Shown here: piece after piece, positions 1-8,133 of the stretch
How the letters are laid out: each line of letters opens with the position of its first letter
Numbering within the stretch: the first letter of the stretch is position 1
Source of the DNA: JAVVPO01 sp036655715
GTDB taxonomy: Bacteria > Bacillota > Clostridia > Lachnospirales > Cellulosilyticaceae
Length of the DNA: 36,284 nt
Direction: 5' to 3'
Assembly: GCA_036655715.1 (NCBI GenBank)
Contig: JAVVPO010000015.1
Location: 1 to 36,284 of the forward strand
The notes under the pieces: generated by a model
The model's input: the letters and a program-made list of their open reading frames with translations, nothing else
Told to the model about the DNA's origin: nothing
Database searches by the model: none
Translations under genes and position numbers: made by a program

Positions 1-1
1 A

Positions 2-184
2 GTACTACAGCTACTAGCAGAACGTAAAACAAGAAAACAAATAGCAGAAATAAGATGTGTAGAACAAGATACTATAAAAAAACAAATTAATAGTATCTTG
101 AAAAAATTTGAGAAAAGTAATTATAAAGAAGTTTTAGAGATTATAGAAGGACTTAAAATATTTGAAGTGATTAAGATGATATAA
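2..184 (+). CDS. C-terminal fragment of a LuxR/GerE-type HTH regulator (5' truncated)
   Basis: An open frame enters from the left edge and stops at TAA 182-184, giving about 60 residues. It opens with LLAERKTRKQIAEI and continues through TIKKQINSILKKF, which follows the LuxR/GerE pattern in which a first helix (LLA-G-sNkeIA) leads into a recognition helix (TVKnHi-nIlrKL). About 25 residues follow the HTH. The sensory or receiver part lies outside the window, so the signal it responds to cannot be told. A perfect hairpin terminator follows after 16 bases. The family assignment rests on a short stretch and is a pattern match only; another HTH class is possible. Confidence 0.55.
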   Translation, partial: VLQLLAERKTRKQIAEIRCVEQDTIKKQINSILKKFEKSNYKEVLEIIEGLKIFEVIKMI

Positions 185-200
185 TCAAATAGGGTAAAAT

Positions 201-234
201 ATAAAAAGGTAGCACTTAAGTGCTACCTTTTTAT
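201..234. terminator. Bidirectional intrinsic terminator
   Basis: A perfect 17-bp inverted repeat (positions 201-217 against 218-234) has GGTAGCACTT as its core, with A5 at the start and T5 at the end. It sits between two convergent genes, the LuxR-type fragment and the NlpC/P60 gene, and can end transcripts from both. Confidence 0.85.
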
Positions 235-236
235 AT

Positions 237-908
237 TTAAGGAATGATTCGCTTAAAGCCAACAAGGTCTGGGAAACCTCTATCATGGATGCCATCAATG
301 ACAACGCCTCTAACAGAAGTGCTTGCATGAATCATCATACCATCGCCTACATAGAGACCTAAATGCTCAATGCCATAAGTGGGTATTTGTCCTGTATGAG
401 ATGTAGTGCCGAAAAATACTAAATCGCCAGGGCGAAGTTCAGTTTCTTCTACAAAGAAACCATTGTTTAAAAATTGCTCTCTAGAAGTACGAGAAAGAGA
501 GATGTTATGCATACCATAGATAAGCTGGACGAAGCTTGAGCAATCTACGCCTGTTTCTAAACTATTTCCACCATAGACATAAGGGGTACTTAAATAATTA
601 AGAGAAGTTGTAACAATATCCATACCAGTAGCTGTTAAGGTCTGGGATAAAGGTGAGAGAAGACTACTGCCAATGGCTGATTTTGGAATGTAGAACGTAG
701 AAGTATTTTGAAACTTAGAAGACGCTTTATAGTAGTCATCAACTTCTTGAATTAATTCGATAGGTTCAGCTATTAATAAGTGTATTTGATTACTATCCTT
801 ATTGGGCTCGTCATAGGCTATTACAGGCTTGTCTAATTCAATAGTTAGAGCAAATGCATTTGAAGAAAATAATAGCATAGAGAGAATAATTAAAGATTTT
901 TTTATCAT
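237..908 (-). CDS. Secreted NlpC/P60-family cysteine hydrolase
   Basis: The 223-residue protein is probably a cell-wall peptidase cutting peptide stems of peptidoglycan outside the membrane. Residues 1-20 form a Sec signal peptide (MIKKSL, a hydrophobic core, then SNAFA before the likely cleavage site). Residues 21-90 look like a small SH3-like or linker segment (VIAYDEPN, YYKASSKF). The NlpC/P60 domain covers about 95-223: GVDCSSFV holds the nucleophile Cys123, EHLGLYVGDG the catalytic His182, and MIHAS a third polar residue His194. The RBS AGGAGG precedes the ATG at 908. A sigma-A-type promoter lies upstream on the same strand. It stands alone and is convergent with the LuxR-type fragment. 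Substrate specificity cannot be read from the sequence. Confidence 0.88.
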   Translation of the reverse strand: MIKKSLIILSMLLFSSNAFALTIELDKPVIAYDEPNKDSNQIHLLIAEPIELIQEVDDYYKASSKFQNTSTFYIPKSAIGSSLLSPLSQTLTATGMDIVTTSLNYLSTPYVYGGNSLETGVDCSSFVQLIYGMHNISLSRTSREQFLNNGFFVEETELRPGDLVFFGTTSHTGQIPTYGIEHLGLYVGDGMMIHASTSVRGVVIDGIHDRGFPDLVGFKRIIP

Positions 909-966
909 AGGTCCTCCTAGTATATGTAGTAAAATGTATAATTAATAAAAATATACTTATATACAA

Positions 967-996
967 ATTATGTGGCATAGGGATATAAACTGTCAA
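967..996 (-). promoter_or_regulatory. Sigma-A-type promoter for the NlpC/P60 gene
   Basis: Read on the minus strand, TTGACA (991-996) is separated by 18 bases from CATAAT (967-972). This lies about 60 bases upstream of the ATG at 908. The -35 matches the consensus fully and the -10 matches 5 of 6 positions. Confidence 0.6.
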
Positions 997-1081
997 CTCT
1001 TTTATGCTATTTTTGTAAATGTATGATTTGGCAAAGTTTAGGGCAATATGTAACTAAAAAGGATAAAGGAGGAGAACTCGG

Positions 1082-2608
1082 ATGAATGAATCTTTATGGA
1101 TAGCAGGATCAAAGGGAATGCGGTTTAAGGCCTTAAAAGAAAATATAGATGTAGAGCTCTTAATCATAGGAGGAGGGCTAGTGGGCGTGAATACTGCTTA
1201 TTTGCTTTCTAAGGAAGGTGTAGATGTTACTCTAGTAGATGCAGGTTTGATAGGATATAGCACATCAGGTCGTAATACAGGCAAACTCACTCCTCAGTCA
1301 GGACTTGTTTACGCACAAATTAAGAAAAAATATGGAATAGATAAGGCAAAAGAGTTCTATAATACGAGCCAAAGTGCTTTTAGGCTTATTGAGGAGACGA
1401 TTAAAGCCTATAATATTCCCTGTGAATTAGAAAAAATGCCTTCTTATATTTATACAGAAAGACTTAACCAAATGGCGAGCTTTGAAGAAGAATATAAAGT
1501 CTATGAAGAACTAGGGATACAAGGAGAATTAGTTAATAAAATTGATTTGCCTATTCATATAAAAATAGCTATTTCTCAAACAGAGGCAGGAGCTTATAAT
1601 CCTAAAAAATATATAGATGGGTTAGTACCTATTTTAGTCAATCAAGGTGTGAAAATCTATGAAAATACACCCGTAACACATATTCAGAAAGATAAATCAG
1701 CCTATGAAGTAACGATAGCGGATACATTTAAGATTAAGGCAAGGCAGGTGATTCTGTGTTCACAGTATCCTTTCTATGATCATTATAGTTTTTATCTCAC
1801 AAGGCTTAGGCCGGAAGCTTCTTACATCGTAGCAGGAGAATATACAAAAGATTTTCCGCATGCAAGTTTTATTAATTTAGATCATCCTACAAGGTCTTTT
1901 AGACCTTATTATACTAATAATAAAAAATGGCTACTTATAGGTGGAGATAATCATAAAGTAGGACAAGATATGACTAACCACTATGAGGAACTAATGGCCT
2001 ATGGAAGAAGTACATTTGGTATAGAAAATTACGCCTATAAGTGGGGAGCGCAAGATTATAAAACATCAGATGAAGTACCTTATATAGGGTATCTAAATGA
2101 GCATTCAGATAATATGTATGTAGCAACAGGTTTTAATAAATGGGGAAATATCAATGCCATGGTAGCTGCAAGACTTATTAGTCGTATGATAGTAGATAAA
2201 AAATCAAGTGATGTAAGTGTATATGACCCCTCACGAAGTAAAGACTATTTTACAGGGACTTATATCAAAGAAAATAGTAATACTATTTTTGAATGGATTA
2301 AAAGCAAAATAAAGCCTACAGATGGCAAGTTACCAGATGAATCAGGAAGTGCTACAATAATCAAAATAGATGGGAAAAAGTATGGGGTATATAAAGGCGA
2401 TGAAGGTAAGCTGCATATACTAGATATCACCTGTCCTCATATGGGGGCTGAGCTTAATTGGAATCAAACAGATAAGACGTGGGATTGTCCTTGCCATGGT
2501 TCAAGGTTTAGCTATGAAGGAAAAGTTGTAAAAGGACCGGCTACCTACACCTTGCATAAATATGGAGAAGGAAATAATCCGGTAGATCCTGAGGTCCTGC
2601 AAAATTAA
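1082..2608 (+). CDS. FAD-dependent oxidoreductase with C-terminal Rieske [2Fe-2S] domain
   Basis: The 508-residue two-domain protein begins with a DAO-type FAD fold: the dinucleotide-binding motif GGGLVG at residues 30-35, then VDVTLVDA. A second FAD-family segment, YVATGFNKWGNINAMVAA, lies near residue 350. The last ~100 residues are a Rieske domain with ligands C451 and H453 (CPHMG) and C469 and H472 (CPCHGSRF). The arrangement resembles B. subtilis YhfW, whose substrate is not known to me. It is probably a cytosolic amine or amino-acid-type oxidoreductase that passes electrons through the Rieske centre. The start is fixed by AAAGGAGGAG just upstream. A ferritin-like gene follows 93 bases later, which hints at a redox or iron link but does not prove it. 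Confidence 0.88.
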   Translation: MNESLWIAGSKGMRFKALKENIDVELLIIGGGLVGVNTAYLLSKEGVDVTLVDAGLIGYSTSGRNTGKLTPQSGLVYAQIKKKYGIDKAKEFYNTSQSAFRLIEETIKAYNIPCELEKMPSYIYTERLNQMASFEEEYKVYEELGIQGELVNKIDLPIHIKIAISQTEAGAYNPKKYIDGLVPILVNQGVKIYENTPVTHIQKDKSAYEVTIADTFKIKARQVILCSQYPFYDHYSFYLTRLRPEASYIVAGEYTKDFPHASFINLDHPTRSFRPYYTNNKKWLLIGGDNHKVGQDMTNHYEELMAYGRSTFGIENYAYKWGAQDYKTSDEVPYIGYLNEHSDNMYVATGFNKWGNINAMVAARLISRMIVDKKSSDVSVYDPSRSKDYFTGTYIKENSNTIFEWIKSKIKPTDGKLPDESGSATIIKIDGKKYGVYKGDEGKLHILDITCPHMGAELNWNQTDKTWDCPCHGSRFSYEGKVVKGPATYTLHKYGEGNNPVDPEVLQN

Positions 2609-2701
2609 GTAAAAATAATTTCAAAAAAATGTAAAAAAATATAACCTTTTACAAAGTACTAGCATATGATGGTTAGTAGTAACTAATTTGGAGGTTATAT
2701 T

Positions 2702-3259
2702 ATGAGAAATAGTAATAATGTAGATATGACTGCTGGAGCGCAAAAAACATATAAAGTTGCCTTACCTTATCCTGTTATTAAAGTAGAAAAACCGAATGCT
2801 GAGTATGCTGGGTATATGCTAGAAGATGCTGCTGGAATGGTGTCTGAAATGTCTGATGTAGCAGCATATTTGTACCAAGGGCTAATGATAGATTCTAAAT
2901 ATAAAGATGTGATAGATACAATGCAGGGGATAAAATTAGTAGAAATGAATCATTTGGAGATATTTCAGAAATTAGCAAAACAATTAGGTGCAGATCCTAG
3001 ATTATGGGATCAAAAAGGAAATAGAAGAAGATACTGGACGCCAGGGTATATACAATATCCTGTTCAATTACAAGATATATTAAGATATGATATTGAAAGA
3101 GAACAAACAGAAATGAATCAATATGCAAAACAAATGAGAGTCATTACAGATAGAAATATCGTAGCGATATTACAAAGAATTATATTAGACGAACAACTCC
3201 ATGTTGAAATCTTAACGGAGTTATACGATAAATACTTTAAGCCAATGCCAAGAAAATAA
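2702..3259 (+). CDS. Ferritin-like diiron/dimanganese four-helix protein
   Basis: This 185-residue protein has the spacing of a ferritin-like carboxylate metal site. There are two ExxH motifs, E81-MN-H84 (helix 2) and E164-QL-H167 (helix 4), with candidate bridging or terminal Glu near E49 in helix 1 and E134/E137 in helix 3. A proline-rich N-terminus (YPVIKVEKP) precedes the bundle. No signal peptide is seen, so it is likely cytosolic. It could be a rubrerythrin-like peroxidase without rubredoxin, a manganese-catalase relative of the spore-coat CotJC type, or a ferritin-like oxidase. The sequence does not decide among these. RBS GGAGG precedes the ATG. The stop codon lies inside a shared bidirectional terminator. 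Confidence 0.75.
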   Translation: MRNSNNVDMTAGAQKTYKVALPYPVIKVEKPNAEYAGYMLEDAAGMVSEMSDVAAYLYQGLMIDSKYKDVIDTMQGIKLVEMNHLEIFQKLAKQLGADPRLWDQKGNRRRYWTPGYIQYPVQLQDILRYDIEREQTEMNQYAKQMRVITDRNIVAILQRIILDEQLHVEILTELYDKYFKPMPRK

Positions 3260-3307
3260 CAAAAAAACGATGCTTAATAAATGAATATTAAGCATCGTTT
3301 TTTTGTT
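3258..3307. terminator. Bidirectional intrinsic terminator
   Basis: A 22-bp stem (3258-3279 against 3286-3307, loop 3280-3285) has core CGATGCTTAATA flanked by A7 and T7. It carries the stop codons of both converging genes, the ferritin-like gene and the parvulin. Confidence 0.9.
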
Positions 3308-4049
3308 ATTTTATAATTTCAAATGTGTACTTACCTTTAAGCTCAGCTTGTTTTGCTGTGTAAATATCATTACGTTTTACATTAATAGCAGTTTGATTAA
3401 CTTGATCAGCAACATCTTCAAATTTAATATCAGCGCCATCTGAAACAGATGCTACTTTAATAAGATGGTAACCAAATTGAGTTTGGATAGGTGCGCTCAT
3501 TTCGCCAGCTTTCATGCTAAATACAACGTTATCAAATTCTGGTACCATTTGTCCAGGACCAAATTCACCAAGATCTCCGCCAGCTTGACCTGATGGACAA
3601 CTTGAGTATTTTTGTGCAGCTTCAGCAAAATCAAGACCTTCATTGATTTCATCTAAGATTTTTTGTGCAGATTCTTCGTTAGAAACTAGAATGTGACTAG
3701 CTCTAGCTTTAGGACCTGTAGCAAACATATCTTTGTGATTTTCAAAGTAAGCTCTAGCTTCTTCTTCTGTTACTGTAACATTAGCAAGAAGTTGATTAAG
3801 TGCATATTGATTTAATAAAGATTTTTTCATATCATTTACTGCAACTAAGTAAGCTTCGTCATTGTCAAGGCCAGTCGCTAAAGACTCTGAGTAAAATAAT
3901 TCTTGTGTTACAAGTTCATCTACTAATTGCTCGTGACCTGCTGGACCTTGAAAACGATTTGCATTAGGACCTAAGTTACGAAGTAAAGCATTTAAATCTG
4001 ACTCTTTAATTTCTCTTCCATCTACAATAGCTAATAATTTATTATCCAT
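3306..4049 (-). CDS. Parvulin-type peptidyl-prolyl cis-trans isomerase, cytosolic
   Basis: The 247-residue protein has an N-terminal SurA/PrsA-like helical region (about 1-110) and a PpiC rotamase domain (about 110-225) with ASHILVSNEESAQKIL, GGDLGEFGPGQMVPEFDNVV and TQFGYHLIKV. It catalyses proline isomerisation during protein folding. The start is ATG at 4049 because AAAGGAG lies 7 bases upstream of it. A longer frame begins 24 codons earlier (4121) but has no RBS. With this start there is no signal peptide or lipobox, unlike PrsA, so the protein should be cytosolic. It is transcribed divergently from the diguanylate cyclase gene and ends in the shared terminator. Confidence 0.88.
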   Translation of the reverse strand: MDNKLLAIVDGREIKESDLNALLRNLGPNANRFQGPAGHEQLVDELVTQELFYSESLATGLDNDEAYLVAVNDMKKSLLNQYALNQLLANVTVTEEEARAYFENHKDMFATGPKARASHILVSNEESAQKILDEINEGLDFAEAAQKYSSCPSGQAGGDLGEFGPGQMVPEFDNVVFSMKAGEMSAPIQTQFGYHLIKVASVSDGADIKFEDVADQVNQTAINVKRNDIYTAKQAELKGKYTFEIIK

Positions 4050-4080
4050 GATAATCTCCTTTAAGTAAAAGTATAACAAA

Positions 4081-4109
4081 ATAGTAACATTAAATAGGAC
4101 AGATGTAAA
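4081..4109 (-). promoter_or_regulatory. Possible promoter for the parvulin gene
   Basis: On the minus strand TTTACA (4104-4109) is separated by 17 bases from TACTAT (4081-4086), 32 bases upstream of the ATG at 4049. The -35 matches 5/6 and the -10 matches 4/6, so the call is tentative. Confidence 0.4.
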
Positions 4110-4214
4110 ATGATTATTCAAATATAACAGTTATATGACAATATAGCCAAAGGGGAATATTGCATTCATCCAGATTATAAAATGTATAGTAAGTCTGTGA
4201 GGAGGGGGATAAGT

Positions 4215-5294
4215 ATGCTTAAAATAAGTCAATTAGATGAGTTAGAGAGATGGATAGAAAAATGTATGAAATATTGCTGGGGAGTCGTGCTTATTATAGC
4301 ATTAATAGAAGTTTTAGCCTTTTTTTCGTTTAGCATTATTAGGAGTAATGAATGGAAGGATCAGCTACAAGTTTATATTTTGAATTATATACTATTCCCA
4401 ACAGTAAGAAACGTATTAATAGTAGGGTTTGGCAATATAGGTGTAGCCATGTATCTCAAGTCTAAAAAGATAAGAGCTGCTTATATAGGGATGATTACAG
4501 TCTCTCTTGTAGGGATGAATCTTATCTATACACATAGCGATATGCTAGTACTAATTGGAGTGATTGGCATTCCAGTTATTTTATCTATAACAGTAGGTGA
4601 CAAGAAATTTACAGAGAATATTAGCTTGCTTAATGGCGTGTTGTTACTTTTTGTCCAAATAAGAATAGTAGAAACTTTAGACTTGTCAGCGGAGCTGGTA
4701 GTAGCAACTTTGATTAGTTCTATGATTATGTTGATAGGTGTACATAGGATAGCTAAGGGGTTATTGGAATACTATGGGAATATTTTGAGGTGTTGGAGTA
4801 TAGCTGATGAAGTGACAAAGCTAGAGCCATTAACAGGGACTTTATGCAAGAAAGCTATAAGCGATGAGTTAGATACAATGGTAGAAGAAGTGTGTGGGGG
4901 GGCTTTATCCATAGCGCTAATAGACATTGATAATATGAAGTCATTAAATAAAATCTATGGTAGAGAAGTTGGAGATGAAGTCATTAAAGAGTTGGCTAGA
5001 ATCATCAAGAAATCTACTAATAACGGAATAAAAGTAGGAAGATATGGTGAGGATGAGTTCATATTATTATTTGATAACCATGGAGTCATGCAAGTTATTA
5101 CAGTTTGTGAGTTAATTAGAGATTCATTTTATAACTATAATATTGGGATAATGGAAAGTGAAAAACTAAGTGCAAGTATTGGGATTGCTACACTAACGGA
5201 TAAAACAAGAGATAGCATAGAACTTTTAATCAAGGGAAAAGAAGCACTGAAAAAAGCAAAAGAGAGTGGGAAAAATAAAACCGTCGTTTCATAG
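4215..5294 (+). CDS. Membrane-bound diguanylate cyclase (GGDEF domain)
   Basis: The 359-residue protein probably makes cyclic di-GMP from two GTP. Residues ~20-190 contain about six hydrophobic segments, an uncharacterised membrane sensor. The C-terminal ~160 residues form a GGDEF domain: LIDIDNMKSLNKIYGREVGDE (metal and guanine binding), signature RYGEDEF (GGDEF variant GEDEF) and ASIGIATL. The RxxD inhibitory site expected five residues before the signature is absent (NNGI there), so product inhibition at that site is unlikely. ATG 4215 is preferred over an in-frame ATG at 4182 because GGAGGGGG sits just before it. No EAL or other cyclic di-GMP partner is nearby. Confidence 0.87.
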   Translation: MLKISQLDELERWIEKCMKYCWGVVLIIALIEVLAFFSFSIIRSNEWKDQLQVYILNYILFPTVRNVLIVGFGNIGVAMYLKSKKIRAAYIGMITVSLVGMNLIYTHSDMLVLIGVIGIPVILSITVGDKKFTENISLLNGVLLLFVQIRIVETLDLSAELVVATLISSMIMLIGVHRIAKGLLEYYGNILRCWSIADEVTKLEPLTGTLCKKAISDELDTMVEEVCGGALSIALIDIDNMKSLNKIYGREVGDEVIKELARIIKKSTNNGIKVGRYGEDEFILLFDNHGVMQVITVCELIRDSFYNYNIGIMESEKLSASIGIATLTDKTRDSIELLIKGKEALKKAKESGKNKTVVS

Positions 5295-5318
5295 ACAAGA
5301 TTGTCTAAAAGTTTTTTT
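5292..5318 (+). terminator. Weak intrinsic terminator candidate after the diguanylate cyclase
   Basis: A 7-bp inverted repeat, TAGACAA/TTGTCTA (5292-5298, 5301-5307), is followed by AAAG and T7. The two-base loop and the spacer before the T-run make it weak. The right arm overlaps a Spo0A-box-like sequence. Confidence 0.3.
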
Positions 5319-5367
5319 GTTAGATTTCCAGATAATTACAAAAAATGCATAACTTCTTCTTTATACT
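5302..5367 (+). promoter_or_regulatory. Possible Spo0A-type promoter of spoIIE
   Basis: TGTCTAA at 5302-5308 is one base from the 0A box TGNCGAA. Downstream, ATTACA (5335-5340) and TATACT (5362-5367) are separated by 21 bases, the unusual long spacing known for Spo0A-activated sigma-A promoters such as B. subtilis spoIIE. The hexamers are imperfect, so this is a suggestion that fits the gene rather than a firm call. Confidence 0.33.
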
Positions 5368-5392
5368 TTAAATATGTGTAGGAGGGAAGAAA

Positions 5393-7747
5393 ATGAATAA
5401 TGTAATGACGAAAGAAAAAAGTGTAAAAGAAGTGTTTAAAGCAATTAGGTGGAGTGAAGTTTGGTTATGTATTTTTGCGTTTACGTTGGGAAGGGTGGGG
5501 ATAGCTGGTGGATTTTATACACTAGGTATTGCCTATTTAGGAAGTTTATATCTAGACAAAGAACTAAGGAAATGGTCTAGTCTATTTACGATGCTTGGAT
5601 TACTCTCTCTAACTATCTTTGATATCACTGTATTAAAGTATGTCTGTATGGTAGCTTTCGTTGTTGTAGCAAGAATGTATTTGAGTTTTGCGAATAAACA
5701 ATTTAATGAGAGAAATCAAGCAATAATAGTAGCAATTAGTATTAGTGTGTTTAACATTATTGCAGTTTGTATAACTGGAATAAATATATTGGATATACTT
5801 GTTGGGCTATTAGAAGGAATGGTAGGCGGTGGACTTGTACTTATATTAAGTTATGGAATAAAAGTCATAGCTGAAAATAGAAAAACATGCCTAACAACGA
5901 GAGAAACAATTAGTATGACGCTCATTTTTGCAAGTGTTTTAGCGGGAATGGTAGATCTTTATATAGAAGTTCCTTTGTTTATAGAAATTTATCTAAGGGA
6001 TACACTAACCTTTGTGGTACTCATTGCAGTTACTTATTTAGGCGGAGTTAATATAGGTATAACTATTAGTTTAGTGATAAGCACTATTCTTGTACTTATA
6101 GGCTATATGCCAGTAGGATTTACAGCTATTTATGGTATAACAGCTTTATTAGGTGGGCTTTTTGTGCCGGTAGGAAGAATCGGTGTTATTCTAGGTGGAT
6201 TTTTAGGCCAATTGCTAGGCTTTGCTATTTTTAATGATAGAGTTATAGATATATCATTAATTGGAGCCTATGTAGTTGCTGGGATTATTAGTATGATATT
6301 ACCTGGGAAATATTTTGGATTATCGAATTGGTTTGGTTTTGGGACAGAAGAAGAAAATGAAAAGATTCATATTGAGAGAGTACAAAAGATTATAACAAGC
6401 AGATTAAGTCACTTTGTAGAAGCTTTTAATAAGCTAAGTGATAGTTTTAATAGTATTGAATGCAAAAGAATAGGGCTTAATGATAAAGATATAAAATATA
6501 TTATAGAAGATACGGCTGAGAAATTCTGTGATAATTGTTCAATGAAGAAGTTTTGTTGGCAACAGGATTTAATTAGAACTTATAATACAGCGTATCAGAT
6601 GGTCATTAAGGGGGAGAAAAGTGGTACGATTACACGAGGAGATATCCCCGAAAAGTTTAGGCAAGATTGTCCTAATGCAGAGAGTTTTGCCTATACACTT
6701 AATTTTAAATTAGATCTACATAAACAAGATATAATATGGCACAACAAGCTGATTGAAAGCAGAGTTATTGTAGGAGAGCAGCTAAAAGCAGTAGCCTATA
6801 GTGTGTACAACCTTGTTAAAGAAGTAGAAGAAGAAGTAAAATTTAATAAAGAAGAAGAAAAGCTACTGACAGAGGCGCTCAAAACGACAGGAATTAAAAT
6901 TAAAGATTTGATGGTCGTTGAGAATAAGAATAAAAAGAAATCTATAGAGCTATATACAAGCTACTGCAAGAAAAGTACAGAGTTACAAAATAAAATCATT
7001 CAACAAACAGAAGAGGTTTTAGATGTTCAACTTGTTGTAGATAAGCATGAATGTGATGAAGAGGGCTGCTATTTTAAATTGATGGAGAAGAAAAAATTTG
7101 GCATTACAGCAGCGGCGGCGGCAAGGGCGAAAGAGAAAGTTTCAGGAGATGTTTATACTTTTATGGAGTTAGATGATGGAGAGTATTTACTTGCTTTAGC
7201 AGATGGTATGGGAAGCGGAGAACTCGCTAAGCAAGAAAGTACAGCGACCATAGAGTTACTAGAGGAATTTATGGATTCAGGTTTTGAAAAGGATTTAGCA
7301 GTGAAACTTATTAATTCTGCACTTGTACTTAAGGCCAATGAAGAAACTTTTTCTACTATGGATATTACTTTAATAGATACTTATACAGGGATAGCAGAAT
7401 TCTTGAAGGCTGGTGCAGCAACGAGCTTTATATTAAGAGAAGATGAAGTCATAACCATTAGATCAGCTTCATTCCCTATAGGCATATTAAGAGAAGTAGA
7501 TTTAGAAGTGCAAAAAATGCAGTTAAAACATGGGGATGTTATTGTAATGGTAACAGATGGGATTTTAGCAATGCACAATGATGTATTAGGTAAGGAAGAT
7601 ACTTTCAAACATTTCATAAGAGAAGTTGGGGGCGGGGAGCCTAAATACATGGCAGAATACTTAATGCAAAAAAGTTGTGATTTGCTAGGGATAAGTAACG
7701 ACGATGATATGACCATTGTAGTTGCAAAAGTTTGGAAAAAGCTATAG
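5393..7747 (+). CDS. spoIIE: Stage II sporulation protein E, PP2C-type serine phosphatase
   Basis: SpoIIE dephosphorylates the anti-anti-sigma factor SpoIIAA-P in the forespore, releasing sigma-F, and takes part in asymmetric septation. At 784 residues it is close to the B. subtilis protein (827). Residues ~20-310 are about ten membrane helices. A middle region (~320-560) carries two CxxC-like groups (CDNCSMKKFC). The C-terminal PP2C domain (~575-784) shows VSGD, ALADGMGSGE with metal-binding Asp604, PIGI, MVTDGILA and NDDDMTIVV. The RBS TAGGAGGG precedes ATG 5393. It heads the block leading to tilS-hpt-ftsH, the arrangement seen in B. subtilis. It is strong evidence that the organism belongs to a sporulating lineage. 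Confidence 0.96.
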   Translation: MNNVMTKEKSVKEVFKAIRWSEVWLCIFAFTLGRVGIAGGFYTLGIAYLGSLYLDKELRKWSSLFTMLGLLSLTIFDITVLKYVCMVAFVVVARMYLSFANKQFNERNQAIIVAISISVFNIIAVCITGINILDILVGLLEGMVGGGLVLILSYGIKVIAENRKTCLTTRETISMTLIFASVLAGMVDLYIEVPLFIEIYLRDTLTFVVLIAVTYLGGVNIGITISLVISTILVLIGYMPVGFTAIYGITALLGGLFVPVGRIGVILGGFLGQLLGFAIFNDRVIDISLIGAYVVAGIISMILPGKYFGLSNWFGFGTEEENEKIHIERVQKIITSRLSHFVEAFNKLSDSFNSIECKRIGLNDKDIKYIIEDTAEKFCDNCSMKKFCWQQDLIRTYNTAYQMVIKGEKSGTITRGDIPEKFRQDCPNAESFAYTLNFKLDLHKQDIIWHNKLIESRVIVGEQLKAVAYSVYNLVKEVEEEVKFNKEEEKLLTEALKTTGIKIKDLMVVENKNKKKSIELYTSYCKKSTELQNKIIQQTEEVLDVQLVVDKHECDEEGCYFKLMEKKKFGITAAAAARAKEKVSGDVYTFMELDDGEYLLALADGMGSGELAKQESTATIELLEEFMDSGFEKDLAVKLINSALVLKANEETFSTMDITLIDTYTGIAEFLKAGAATSFILREDEVITIRSASFPIGILREVDLEVQKMQLKHGDVIVMVTDGILAMHNDVLGKEDTFKHFIREVGGGEPKYMAEYLMQKSCDLLGISNDDDMTIVVAKVWKKL

Positions 7748-7828
7748 AGGGAGTGAATAAAAACAGCGGAATAGTGTAATAATTTAAGATACATTACTAG
7801 CCTACAAAGTAGAAAATGTAAAAAGCAC

Positions 7829-7902
7829 AAAAGGGGCCTTTTAGGAAGAAGAATATTATAATTGAAGGGCACAAAAGTGATTGGTATGAGAAGGCTCTTT
7901 TT
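7829..7902 (+). terminator. Large hairpin with T-tract after spoIIE
   Basis: AAAAGGGGCCTT (7829-7840) pairs over 12 bp, with two G-U pairs, with AAGGCTCTTTTT (7891-7902). The 50-base loop contains CAC-AAAA-GTG as a small inner stem. The T-run at the 3' side makes it terminator-like. The long loop would be unusual for a plain terminator, so a small structured RNA is possible. Confidence 0.5.
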
Positions 7903-7921
7903 ATTTTAAAAGACTCTAAAA

Positions 7922-8021
7922 NNNNNNNNNNNNNNNNNNNNNNNNNNNNNNNNNNNNNNNNNNNNNNNNNNNNNNNNNNNNNNNNNNNNNNNNNNNNNNN
8001 NNNNNNNNNNNNNNNNNNNNN
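7922..8021. other. Assembly gap (100 N) in the spoIIE-tilS intergenic region
   Basis: Exactly 100 N, a scaffolding placeholder, so the true length is unknown. It lies between two long hairpins that both start with AAAAGGGG. This 511-base gene-free interval (7748-8258) otherwise holds those hairpins, a 31-bp tandem repeat and a possible tilS promoter. Content hidden by the gap, including a tRNA or small RNA, cannot be excluded. Confidence 0.95.
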
Positions 8022-8050
8022 CAATCATTTTTTATTTTTTATTTTAATAG

Positions 8051-8122
8051 AAAAGGGGATATCTCAAGTGACTAATGGCCTGACCTAAGGGCTGTTTAGG
8101 CTATAGGAGACATCCCTTTTTT
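8051..8122 (+). terminator. Structured hairpin RNA or terminator before tilS
   Basis: AAAAGGGGAT (8051-8060) pairs with ATCCCTTTT (8112 onward, one G-U pair). After a single mismatch come four more pairs (TCTC/GGAGA), and an inner 9-bp stem ATGGCCTGA/TTAGGCTAT (8075-8083, 8096-8104) encloses a 12-base loop. A run of T7 ends it. It is a strong terminator shape, but the layered architecture could also be a small RNA. Confidence 0.55.
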
Positions 8123-8133
8123 TGATATAAGTA

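Noticed and set aside
1026..1055. TTGGCA-N17-TAACTA as promoter of the FAD-Rieske gene
   Set aside because: The -10 match is too poor, and several equally weak pairs exist in the same AT-rich stretch.
4050..4121. 24-codon N-terminal extension of the parvulin that would add a hydrophobic leader
   Set aside because: No RBS precedes the ATG at 4121, whereas ATG 4049 has AAAGGAG at ideal spacing. The apparent leader is translated promoter DNA.
7381..7872. Minus-strand open frame opposite the end of spoIIE
   Set aside because: It overlaps conserved SpoIIE phosphatase codons and shows no domain or RBS.
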